Source: Caloramator proteoclasticus DSM 10124 | GTDB taxonomy: Bacteria; Bacillota; Clostridia; Clostridiales; Caloramatoraceae | DNA: 48,054 nucleotides | Direction: 5' to 3' | NCBI RefSeq assembly: GCF_900129265.1 | Contig: NZ_FQVG01000013.1 | Coordinates: 1 to 48,054, forward strand | Shown here: positions 39,240 through 46,730 of the stretch, one piece after another | Layout: every line of letters starts with the position of its first letter | How positions within the stretch are numbered: the stretch's first letter is position 1 | Program-made: the position numbers and the translations under genes | Notes under the pieces: generated by a model | Database searches by the model: none | What the model saw: only the letters and a program-made list of their open reading frames with translations | What the model was told of the DNA's origin: nothing

Positions 39240-41603
39240 TTGTTAGGAAAGATGAAGGAATATGTAAGGAGAGAGAATAAGTTTATATTTAGTTTCGAGA
39301 ATGGAGAGGGCATTATAGAGGTAATAAGTGATACAATTATAAACGTTTTTGTTCCAATGAAATATAAGGAACATAATTCAAAGGCTATTGAGAATTTAAA
39401 AACAAAGGAAGCAAACATATTAGAAAAAAGATATGAAGATAGAGTAGAGATAGAAACTAATGACGTCATTGTTGTAATATATGATAACTTTAGGGTAGAT
39501 TTTTATGATAAACAGAAAAATCCATTATGTTTAGATTATGATGGTGAGAGAAGCCCATTTATAAGACGAGGAAATACTTCAATTGCAGAGGGAGAAGGAA
39601 TAAGTACACAGACAGATTTTAAACCTCATAAAATAGAAGTTATAAAAAAGATGCTTGGAGACGAATATTTTTATGGATTTGGAGAAAAAACAGGACATCT
39701 TAATAAAAGAGGATATTACTACGAGATGTGGAATACAGATGATCCAAAACCCCACGTTGAAAACTATACAACACTATATAAATCTATTCCTTTTTTTATT
39801 ACACTAAGAGAAAATAAGGCCTTTGGTATATTCTTTGACAACACCTTTAAAACATATTTTGATATGGGAAAGGAAAACAGTAGTTACTACTATTTTGGTG
39901 CCGATGATGGTAATTTGGATTATTATTTTACCTATGGTCCAAAGGTAGTTGATGTTATTGATGGATATACATATTTAACAGGGAGAACACCACTTCCTCA
40001 AATGTGGACACTTGGCTATCAGCAGTGTAGATGGAGTTATGCTCCAGAGAGCAGGGTTTTAGAGATTGCAGAAAACTTTAGAAAAAGGGATATCCCCTGT
40101 GATGTAATATATCTTGATATAGATTATATGGATGGATATAGGGTGTTTACTTGGGATAAGGAGAAATTTAAAGATCCAAAGGCCTTTACAGACAGGCTAA
40201 AGGATATGGGCTTTAAGGTTGTAACAATTATCGACCCAGGTGTTAAAAAGGATAAGGGATACTATGTTTATGATGAAGGAATAGAAAATGGATATTTTGC
40301 AACGGATAAGGATGGTATTCCTTATGTAAATGAGGTTTGGCCAGGAGAATCTTTATATCCTGATTTTTCTGATGAGAGGGTTAGAAGATGGTGGTCGGAA
40401 AAGCAAAGGGTTATGGTAGATAGTGGTGTAGCTGGTATTTGGAATGATATGAACGAACCAGCATCCTTTAGAGGACCACTTCCAGATGATGTTCAGTTTA
40501 AAAACGATGGTTATCCAACAGATCATAGGGAGATTCACAATGTATATGGACATCTTATGTCAAAGTCTACCTATGAGGGGTTAAAAAGATATACCGATAA
40601 AAGACCATTTGTTATAACAAGGGCGTGTTTTGCAGGGACGCAAAAATATTCAACAGTTTGGACAGGAGATAACCATAGTTTCTTTGAACATTTAAGAATG
40701 GCAGTTCCTATGCTTTTAAATTTAGGATTATCAGGTTTTGCCTTCTGCGGAACAGATGTTGGAGGCTTTCAGTTTGATTGTACTCCAGAGCTTTTATCAA
40801 GATGGGTACAACTTGGATGCTTTACTCCACTATTTAGAAACCACTCCTGTATACATACAAGAGACCAAGAACCTTGGGCCTTTGATGAAAGGACAGAGGA
40901 GATAAATAGAAAATATATAAAGCTAAGATACAAGCTTCTACCATACTTATATGATTTATTCTACCAAGCAGAAGAAAAAGGACTTCCAATAATGAGGCCT
41001 CTATTTATGCATTATATGGAGGATAAGAATACCTACGAATTAAACGATGAATTTTTATTTGGTGAAAATATTTTAGTTGCACCAATATTAGAGCAGGGAA
41101 AAACCTTTAGAGCAGTATATCTACCAGAAGGTGTATGGTATGATTATTGGACAGGAGAAGTATTTGAAGGAAATAGGGTAGTTCTAAAGGATGCTCCAAT
41201 TGATATCTGCCCAATATATATAAAGGCAGGTAGTATTATACCAACATACAGAGAGATGAATTATGTAGGAGAAAAGGAATTGGATGAAGTAGAATTTGAA
41301 GTTTATAAGGGTAATGGAAGCTATCTTCACTATGAAGATGATAGAGAGACCTTTAATTATAGGGAAGGAGAATATAATCTTTACAAATTAGTACAAACAG
41401 AACAAGAGAACTTTGTAAATATAAGTTTTAGTGTTGAACATAAAGGATATGATAAGGGTTATAAAAAGGCAAAGATTAGATTAAAGAACATCAAGGCAGA
41501 AAAGGTTACAGTAAATGATGTTGAAGTTAAAGCAGAAGTTTATGGAAATGATACAGTAGTTTCTTTAGAGATTAAAGATTGTCAAATAAAATTCTATATA
41601 TAG
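39240..41603 (+). CDS. GH31 alpha-glucosidase
   Basis: The product of 787 residues is a glycoside hydrolase family 31 enzyme acting on terminal alpha-glucosides. An N-terminal beta-sandwich precedes the (beta/alpha)8 barrel. The catalytic nucleophile is D403 in GIWNDMNEP, and the acid/base is D477 in WTGDNHSFFEH. HTRDQEPWAF and WVQLGCFTPLFRNHS are further signatures. It lacks a signal peptide and is probably intracellular. A GTG at 39231 touches the AAGGGAG site, so TTG 39240 is preferred; ATG 39252 is another option. It is a single-gene unit with a following terminator. Confidence 0.93.
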   Translation: MLGKMKEYVRRENKFIFSFENGEGIIEVISDTIINVFVPMKYKEHNSKAIENLKTKEANILEKRYEDRVEIETNDVIVVIYDNFRVDFYDKQKNPLCLDYDGERSPFIRRGNTSIAEGEGISTQTDFKPHKIEVIKKMLGDEYFYGFGEKTGHLNKRGYYYEMWNTDDPKPHVENYTTLYKSIPFFITLRENKAFGIFFDNTFKTYFDMGKENSSYYYFGADDGNLDYYFTYGPKVVDVIDGYTYLTGRTPLPQMWTLGYQQCRWSYAPESRVLEIAENFRKRDIPCDVIYLDIDYMDGYRVFTWDKEKFKDPKAFTDRLKDMGFKVVTIIDPGVKKDKGYYVYDEGIENGYFATDKDGIPYVNEVWPGESLYPDFSDERVRRWWSEKQRVMVDSGVAGIWNDMNEPASFRGPLPDDVQFKNDGYPTDHREIHNVYGHLMSKSTYEGLKRYTDKRPFVITRACFAGTQKYSTVWTGDNHSFFEHLRMAVPMLLNLGLSGFAFCGTDVGGFQFDCTPELLSRWVQLGCFTPLFRNHSCIHTRDQEPWAFDERTEEINRKYIKLRYKLLPYLYDLFYQAEEKGLPIMRPLFMHYMEDKNTYELNDEFLFGENILVAPILEQGKTFRAVYLPEGVWYDYWTGEVFEGNRVVLKDAPIDICPIYIKAGSIIPTYREMNYVGEKELDEVEFEVYKGNGSYLHYEDDRETFNYREGEYNLYKLVQTEQENFVNISFSVEHKGYDKGYKKAKIRLKNIKAEKVTVNDVEVKAEVYGNDTVVSLEIKDCQIKFYI

Positions 41604-41609
41604 GAAATT

Positions 41610-41640
41610 AGCCGGCTTAACGCCGGCTTATACCATTTTT
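41610..41640 (+). terminator. Terminator after the GH31 gene
   Basis: AGCCGGC (41610-41616) and GCCGGCT (41622-41628) form a 7-bp G+C-only core with a TTAAC loop, followed by TATACCATTTTTTATT. Confidence 0.88.
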
Positions 41641-41669
41641 TATTAATCTATATTAAAGGGGGAACTATT

Positions 41670-41726
41670 ATGGGGGGAAAATTTGAGCTTCACTTTACGT
41701 ATCTAATAATACACATTCAATATTAA
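41670..41726 (+). CDS. Possible 18-residue microprotein
   Basis: A short frame reads MGGKFELHFTYLIIHIQY, with a strong ribosome site AAAGGGGGAAC (41655-41664) at correct spacing. It lies between the GH31 terminator and the thr/ser exporter gene. The strong SD makes translation plausible. It could be a leader peptide, a remnant of a lost gene, or coincidence. No family is recognised. Confidence 0.35.
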   Translation: MGGKFELHFTYLIIHIQY

Positions 41727-41737
41727 GATGTTGTTGA

Positions 41738-41798
41738 TAAATTGTAAACATAATGTAAATAATAATGTCAAAATATTTTTACAAAGGTTTACAATTTA
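41738..41798 (+). repeat. 12-bp inverted repeat upstream of the ThrE-type genes
   Basis: TAAATTGTAAAC (41738-41749) is repeated in inverted form as GTTTACAATTTA (41787-41798), perfect over 12 bp, with a 37-bp spacer. It may be an operator pair or a hairpin in the leader. No T-run follows. Confidence 0.5.
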
Positions 41799-41890
41799 TT
41801 TAAGTTAATTTAACTAATAAATAATAAACCTTTTGATTAATTTATGATATATTATTAATTGTTATTATTACATTAAGGATAGGTGATAGT

Positions 41891-42646
41891 GTGAATATAA
41901 AGGAAGTTATGGATATAGCAAGCTTTGCTGGGGAGATACTTCTATCAAGTGGTGCAGAGATATATAGGGTTGAGGATACTATAACAAGGATTTGCAATAG
42001 CTATGGAGTCCATTGTGAGTGCTTTGTTATGCCAACAGGATTTTCTTTAACAGTAAGAAACAAAAATGGAGATGTTTTAAGCAATGTAAAGAGAATAAAA
42101 AATAGAAGTGTTGACCTTCATAGGGTTGAGATGATAAACACCTTTTCAAGAAGGCTTTTAAATGAGAGGTCCTCCTACAAAGAGGCAATGGAGGAATTAA
42201 ATAGAATAAAAAATATGCCCTATTTTAGTTATAATCTTCAGATTATATCATCGGGCTTTGTTGCCTTTGGTTTTGCTAAACTATTTGGAGGTAGCTTTTT
42301 AGATTCATTAGTTGCCTTTGTCATAAGTATGTTTATTTTTTATATTAAAGATAATATCCAAAAATATGGATTCTTTCAATTTTTAGAGTTTTTTCTGTCA
42401 GGCCTTATGGCAGGAGTATTATCAATAATAGTTGCTAAGTTAATCCCCTATGTAAACATAGATAAGGTAATAATAGGTGCTATAATGACGCTTGTTCCTG
42501 GTGTTGCCATTACAAATGGTATAAAGGATGCACTATATGGTGACTTTATATCAAGTTTTGCAAGGTTAATTGAAGCATCCTTTATAGCAATTGCCATAGG
42601 TCTTGGTGTTGGTGTTTCATTAATACTACAATTAAGTTGGGTGTGA
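41891..42646 (+). CDS. Threonine/serine exporter family protein, N-terminal half
   Basis: The 251-residue product matches the ThrE_1/DUF1212 half (YjjP in E. coli) of split threonine/serine exporters. The soluble N-terminal third has SSGAEIYRVEDTITRIC, then five hydrophobic segments begin near residue 115. The start is GTG 41891 after AGGTGATAGT. It is 6 nt upstream of the second half, forming a two-gene operon. Succinate or other dicarboxylates have been proposed as substrates for relatives, so the amino-acid assignment is tentative. Confidence 0.85.
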   Translation: MNIKEVMDIASFAGEILLSSGAEIYRVEDTITRICNSYGVHCECFVMPTGFSLTVRNKNGDVLSNVKRIKNRSVDLHRVEMINTFSRRLLNERSSYKEAMEELNRIKNMPYFSYNLQIISSGFVAFGFAKLFGGSFLDSLVAFVISMFIFYIKDNIQKYGFFQFLEFFLSGLMAGVLSIIVAKLIPYVNIDKVIIGAIMTLVPGVAITNGIKDALYGDFISSFARLIEASFIAIAIGLGVGVSLILQLSWV

Positions 42647-42652
42647 GGTAAT

Positions 42653-43105
42653 ATGATGGATTTTATTTTAGCATTTATAGGAAGTTTTGCAGGGGCAATA
42701 CTTTTTAACATTGAACGAAAAAATTTAGTATGGGCTGGTTTATGTGGAGGAATTTCTTGGGTTGTATTTAAGGTGTTATTTATACAAACAGATAGAGTAG
42801 TTTTTTCTACCTTTCTTGCAGCCTTTGCTTGTGGAATATATAGTGAAGCTATGGCAAGAAAACGTAAAACTCCAGCCTTTGTATTTTCAATTCCTGGAAT
42901 CTATCCACTTGTTCCAGGTATTACGGCCTATACTACAGTTAGAGCAATAGTAGAAGGAAGATTAGTATTTGCTGCAAATAAGGGAATAGAAACAATAGGA
43001 ACAGCAGGTGCAATTGCCTTTGGAATAATGCTGGCATCTACTGCATTTCAATTTGTATACAAAGTTAATGAAAAGTATAGAAAAAAGCCTAAGGTTATTT
43101 CTTAG
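42653..43105 (+). CDS. Threonine/serine exporter family protein, C-terminal half
   Basis: The 150-residue membrane protein matches the ThrE_2/DUF3815 half (YjjB in E. coli). It contains about four hydrophobic segments and the conserved FSIPGIYPLVPGITAYTTVR. It pairs with the preceding gene, and both halves are needed in characterised split systems. Its last bases overlap the convergent Fur-family gene by 11 bp, and the stop lies within a hairpin. SD is GAGGTAA at 42645-42651. Confidence 0.86.
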   Translation: MMDFILAFIGSFAGAILFNIERKNLVWAGLCGGISWVVFKVLFIQTDRVVFSTFLAAFACGIYSEAMARKRKTPAFVFSIPGIYPLVPGITAYTTVRAIVEGRLVFAANKGIETIGTAGAIAFGIMLASTAFQFVYKVNEKYRKKPKVIS

Positions 43106-43113
43106 GCTTTTTT
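43081..43113. terminator. Bidirectional terminator inside overlapping gene ends
   Basis: AAAAAAGCCTAAG (43081-43093) and CTTAGGCTTTTTT (43101-43113) form a perfect 13-bp hairpin with a 7-nt loop and a T-run on each strand. It contains both stop codons of the convergent exporter and Fur-family genes. Confidence 0.85.
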
Positions 43114-43532
43114 CTACACTCACTACATATCCCGTAAAGTTCTACCTTATGGTCTAATAGCTCAAAATCCTCATCTTCTATATTGGATTTAAACATTTCG
43201 AGAGGACAAAAGTCTATAGCCTTTGTTTTGCCACATTGTGTACATATAATATGGTGGTGGTGATTGTCTAAATCAATTATTTCATAAAAGCAGGTGCTAT
43301 TTGCATCCATATTTGTTTTATGTACTAATTCAAGTTGTTCAAGAATTTCTAAATTTCTATATACTGTTGAGAAATTTGTTTGAGGGCATTTAATTTTAGA
43401 TAAATTTAGTATGTCTTCAGCAGATAAAAATTTTCCAATGTTTTCACATAAAACCTCTATTATAGCTCTTCTTTGGTTTGTCATTTTATATCCATTTGAC
43501 TTTAATATCTCTTCAAGTTGTACTGCATTCAT
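43095..43532 (-). CDS. Fur-family transcriptional regulator
   Basis: The 145-residue product starts MNAVQLEEILKSNGYKMTNQRRAI, with a winged helix whose recognition region is TNFSTVYRNLEIL, and a metal-binding dimerisation domain with DNHHHHIICTQCGK and a C-terminal CSEC zinc pair. Whether it is a Fur, Zur or PerR cannot be decided from sequence. An upstream in-frame ATG at 43547 lies before the GGAGTG ribosome site, so ATG at 43532 is chosen. It follows the ArAE-like gene on the minus strand and shares its promoter. Confidence 0.9.
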   Translation of the reverse strand: MNAVQLEEILKSNGYKMTNQRRAIIEVLCENIGKFLSAEDILNLSKIKCPQTNFSTVYRNLEILEQLELVHKTNMDANSTCFYEIIDLDNHHHHIICTQCGKTKAIDFCPLEMFKSNIEDEDFELLDHKVELYGICSECRKKPKK

Positions 43533-43548
43533 ATTAACACACTCCATA

Positions 43549-43998
43549 TTATTTTTCTGGTGGGAATATAAAGGAATTCACTAAAAATGCAACAACAATT
43601 CCGATAAGTGTTTCAAAAAGTCTTTTGTAGCTGTATATAAGGGCGTGTTTATTATCCTTTACATTTAACATAATTGCTAAAAAAACAATTCCTGCCATTG
43701 ATATTGCATCATTCCACTCAAGTTTATTACAAATATAAATGAGTACAATTATTCCTATGGCTGAGAAAATAGCGTTTGTTGGAAATACAGAAGCAAATAT
43801 AAAGCCAAGAATTGCCCCGACTACAGTACCTAAAAGTCTGTTTTTTCCTGCTGTATATGTTTTTTCTAATGTAGATTGCATACAAACAAGCGATGCTATA
43901 GCAGCATAAAATGGATAATCAAGCCCAACAAAATTTGAAATTAAAATTGATAAAAACACCGAAAGTGCAGTTTTTATGTTCCTAAGACCAATATTCAT
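43549..43998 (-). CDS. Aromatic acid exporter (ArAE/FUSC-like) membrane protein
   Basis: The 149-residue product has about four or five hydrophobic segments, with GLRNIKTALSVFLSILISNF at the N-terminus and the ArAE motif GKNRLLGTVVGAILGFIFA. It corresponds to the membrane half only; the cytoplasmic domain of longer ArAE proteins is missing. The start is preceded by AAAGGTGATG. It is 16 nt upstream of the Fur-family gene, an operon pairing that may mean metal- or redox-linked control. The substrate is unknown. Confidence 0.75.
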   Translation of the reverse strand: MNIGLRNIKTALSVFLSILISNFVGLDYPFYAAIASLVCMQSTLEKTYTAGKNRLLGTVVGAILGFIFASVFPTNAIFSAIGIIVLIYICNKLEWNDAISMAGIVFLAIMLNVKDNKHALIYSYKRLFETLIGIVVAFLVNSFIFPPEK

Positions 43999-44068
43999 TT
44001 CATCACCTTTAATATTATTTAAAATACTAATTTAAGGTTTGTTTTATAAAAAATAATTTCATATCTTG

Positions 44069-44097
44069 ATTATAATAAAACAAAACATTAATTTCAA
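44069..44097 (-). promoter_or_regulatory. Promoter of the ArAE-like/Fur-family operon
   Basis: On the minus strand TTGAAA (44097-44092) and TATAAT (44074-44069) are exactly 17 bp apart. The start of transcription would be near 44062, about 65 nt before the coding region. The sequence does not form a clear Fur or PerR palindrome. Confidence 0.75.
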
Positions 44098-44440
44098 ATG
44101 CAAATAAAAATAAAATATATAATCAAATCATGAAATAAATATATTTAAAAAATATAGTGAATTATGAAGGAATTTTAATATTTAAGTAGAATATTTATAA
44201 TATTATATGAAATATGTCAATTTAAGTTCTTGAGATTTAATTTCTAAGTGGTTTTAGATAGGAAATAAAAGGTATTTTTTATAAAGTTTTATTGAAAAAA
44301 TATTAAATCTCAAGTGTATAGAGATAAATAAGTTTTTTTAAATAAAATCAATATGTTAAATGCATATTAATTATAGTAATTATTATAAGTTATATTAAGA
44401 ATATGGTTTATAAATGTATAAATATGTATATTGAGGTGAT
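44098..44440. other. A/T-rich region before the accessory operon
   Basis: About 340 bases with no credible gene, very poor in G+C. It contains the 13-bp inverted repeat at 44229-44314 (separate entry). No convincing promoter for the downstream operon was identified. Confidence 0.5.
44229..44314 (+). repeat. Perfect 13-bp inverted repeat, possible RNA element
   Basis: CTTGAGATTTAAT (44229-44241) is matched by ATTAAATCTCAAG (44302-44314) with a 60-nt interior. A transcript through it would close into a long-stemmed structure. It lies 130 nt upstream of the HNH gene. It may be a small RNA, an operator, or a minute mobile element; nothing distinguishes these. Confidence 0.55.
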
Positions 44441-44443
44441 ATG

Positions 44444-46048
44444 ATGGAAAAAACTTTAAGTTATTTATATTATGAATTTGATAATGAGGAAATTATTGTG
44501 GAATCTCAAAATGAAAATGGTAATGATGAAATTAATTGTCTAATAAAGGAATATAAAAAAGTTGTATATAATTCTTTAATAACATCTTTTGGACTAGATT
44601 TTATATTATTTAAAGACATAGATGGAGGAAATGTTCAAACAGTTCACAACTTTGAAAAAGGCGTTTATGCAAATCAAAAATTTAGAGAGCGTGGTGAAAG
44701 ACAATATAACAGAGAAGATTATGTAACAGCTAGTGAAATGAATAGAAAGAAAAAAGAAATTTATAAAAGAGAAAAAGAACTGAGATGCGAATATACAGGA
44801 GATAAATTACAAAAAGATGGTTCTACACATTTAGATCATATAGTTTCACTTAAAGAACTGCACGATGACCCAAAAACACGAATGCTTAATAGCGTTGAAG
44901 GAATAAAGAAAATAGGCAATGATAATTCAAATATGGCACTAACAAAAGCTTCAATTAATTTATCAAAAGGTGAAAAATCAATGGAAGAGTTTCTGAATAC
45001 AAAAAGAAAAGGAAGTAATATGACTAATGCTGAATATTTTAAAATTAATAAAGAAAAGGCAACATACTTATATAAACAATCAAAAAAGAAAATTGATAGC
45101 CATAATGCGAGAAAATTGTTACAACATTATTCAAGAGAAATAGGTAAAGATTCAATTTTACAAGGAAGTAAATTAGGAATAAGACAAGCATTAGGTATTA
45201 TATGTACAGAATTTACATTTATTATATTTGATGAAATACCTTTGTTGGTAAAGGAATTAAAAAATAATTTTGATTTAAAGATATTTTGGGAAAAACTAAG
45301 AAATATTATCGAAAAAGCTGTAATTTGTGTAAAAGAAAAGTTTAAAGATATTTTAGATGCTTTTAAAAATGGATTTATATCAGGAGTACTTTCTTCTGTT
45401 GTTACAACTATAATTAATATGTTTTTAACAACAGCAAAAAATGTTGTTAGAATAATAAGACAAGCAATAGTTTCAATTAAAGAAGCATTGAAAATTTTAA
45501 TATATAATCCAGATAATCTACCATTTGAAAAAAAAGTATGTGCAGCTTGTAAAATTATTTTTTTAGGAATTTCTGCAATAATAGGAAATTTAATTACTGA
45601 AGCTGTTCAAAAGTTAATATCTACAAGTGGTGTTGCATCGATCCCTTTAATTGGAGAAGTATTAAATGATACAATACCAATTTTTGTAGGAACTTTAGTT
45701 AGTGGTATTATGAGTATTAGTATTATATATTTTATAGACAATTCAGACTTAATGAGAAAAATTATTAAGTATATGAATAATACAATATATGATAATGTTG
45801 TAAATGATTTAAAAGAAGCTAATAAAATATTAGATAATTATATATCTAAACTAATGGATATAGATATAAAAGAATTAAATAAAAAAACATATGAAATTAT
45901 TCAAATAAATAATAGGTTAGAAAGAGGAGAAGATATGACAACAGTATTAACTGATTTTCTATCAAGTTTAGGGTGTAACATGCAATTTAAAAATTTTGAA
46001 GAATTTAATAATTGCATGTTAGATAAAAATTTTGTTTTAGAATTATAA
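44444..46048 (+). CDS. HNH nuclease with C-terminal membrane region
   Basis: The 534-residue product has three parts. Residues 1-110 are charged and unrecognised. Residues 115-180 form an HNH nuclease core: C115 in CEYTG, D131-H132 in LDHIVSL, N163 in NSNMALT, and N172 with K175 in INLSKGE. After a basic linker, residues about 308-430 hold three likely transmembrane segments, followed by a helical tail. Membrane anchoring of an HNH domain is unusual. The double ATG favours 44444 (5 nt after GAGGTG) over 44441. It is the first gene of the four-gene accessory operon. A DNA-cleaving effector is the inferred role. Confidence 0.75.
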   Translation: MEKTLSYLYYEFDNEEIIVESQNENGNDEINCLIKEYKKVVYNSLITSFGLDFILFKDIDGGNVQTVHNFEKGVYANQKFRERGERQYNREDYVTASEMNRKKKEIYKREKELRCEYTGDKLQKDGSTHLDHIVSLKELHDDPKTRMLNSVEGIKKIGNDNSNMALTKASINLSKGEKSMEEFLNTKRKGSNMTNAEYFKINKEKATYLYKQSKKKIDSHNARKLLQHYSREIGKDSILQGSKLGIRQALGIICTEFTFIIFDEIPLLVKELKNNFDLKIFWEKLRNIIEKAVICVKEKFKDILDAFKNGFISGVLSSVVTTIINMFLTTAKNVVRIIRQAIVSIKEALKILIYNPDNLPFEKKVCAACKIIFLGISAIIGNLITEAVQKLISTSGVASIPLIGEVLNDTIPIFVGTLVSGIMSISIIYFIDNSDLMRKIIKYMNNTIYDNVVNDLKEANKILDNYISKLMDIDIKELNKKTYEIIQINNRLERGEDMTTVLTDFLSSLGCNMQFKNFEEFNNCMLDKNFVLEL

Positions 46049-46066
46049 AAAAAGGAGGAGTTTAGA

Positions 46067-46471
46067 ATGTTTTTGAAGTATTTATCAGAACAAGAGCAAC
46101 AATTATTTCTTGAATTGTGTAATTTAGTAATAAAAGCTGACTTAAAAATTGAAAAAGAGGAATTGGATTTAATTAATGAATACAGATTTGAAATGGGATT
46201 ATTTGAAGAAGATTATCAAATTAAAGGTATAAAATATGAAGAAATTGTTAAAGGATTAAAGGAAAAAAGTAATTTTAGCAATATAAAGAAAATTATGTTT
46301 GAACTTATTGCGTTAGTCAAGGTAGATAAAAAAGAAGATGATAGAGAAATTGAATTGTTAGAAAAATTAAAAAATGATTTTAATTTAGATTCAGATATGA
46401 TAAAATCCATTTCAAGTGTATTGGATGAATTAAAAAATGTATATAAAAAAGTTTTTGACATAGTTGGTTAA
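46067..46471 (+). CDS. TerB-like small protein
   Basis: The 134-residue all-helical product resembles the TerB/DjlA N-terminal domain, with two pseudo-repeats, VIKADLKIEKEELDLI and VKVDKKEDDREIELLEKL. TerB proteins bind metals and act at membranes in stress and phage-defence systems. No TerC, TerD or TerE gene is present, so this is not a tellurite operon. SD AAAGGAGGAG precedes the ATG. It sits 18 nt after the HNH gene and 5 nt before the cysteine-cluster gene. The assignment is by pattern only. Confidence 0.65.
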   Translation: MFLKYLSEQEQQLFLELCNLVIKADLKIEKEELDLINEYRFEMGLFEEDYQIKGIKYEEIVKGLKEKSNFSNIKKIMFELIALVKVDKKEDDREIELLEKLKNDFNLDSDMIKSISSVLDELKNVYKKVFDIVG

Positions 46472-46476
46472 ATCAT

Positions 46477-46728
46477 ATGTTTAAATGTAGTAAATGTGGA
46501 AAGTGTTGTATTAACCTTAATTTAAATCCAATTTATAAAGATTTAGATAGAGGAGATGGTATTTGTAAATATTTTGATATGGAAAAGAGATTATGTACAA
46601 TATATAATAAAAGACCTATTAAATGTAATGTAGATTTATATTATGAATTATATCTTAAAGATAAAATGGATAGAGAAGAGTATTATAGATTAAATTATTT
46701 AGTGTGTAGAAAGTTAAAGGAGGTATAG
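46477..46728 (+). CDS. YkgJ-family cysteine cluster protein
   Basis: The 83-residue product starts MFKCSKCGKCCINLNLNPI and has the UPF0153/YkgJ pattern CxxCGxCC, then GICKYF, RLCTIYNKRPIKC and a last Cys near residue 77, eight in total. The family is thought to bind zinc or an iron-sulphur cluster and its role is unknown. It has no good ribosome site and begins 5 nt after the preceding stop, so it depends on coupling. Its 3' end supplies the SD of the next gene. Confidence 0.82.
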   Translation: MFKCSKCGKCCINLNLNPIYKDLDRGDGICKYFDMEKRLCTIYNKRPIKCNVDLYYELYLKDKMDREEYYRLNYLVCRKLKEV

Positions 46729-46730
46729 AT

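Noticed and set aside
44229-44314. Retron-type RNA
   Set aside because: The long inverted repeat resembles retron end pairing, but no reverse transcriptase gene is nearby.
46067-46471. Tellurite resistance operon
   Set aside because: TerB-like only; no TerA, TerC, TerD, TerE or TerZ gene is present.
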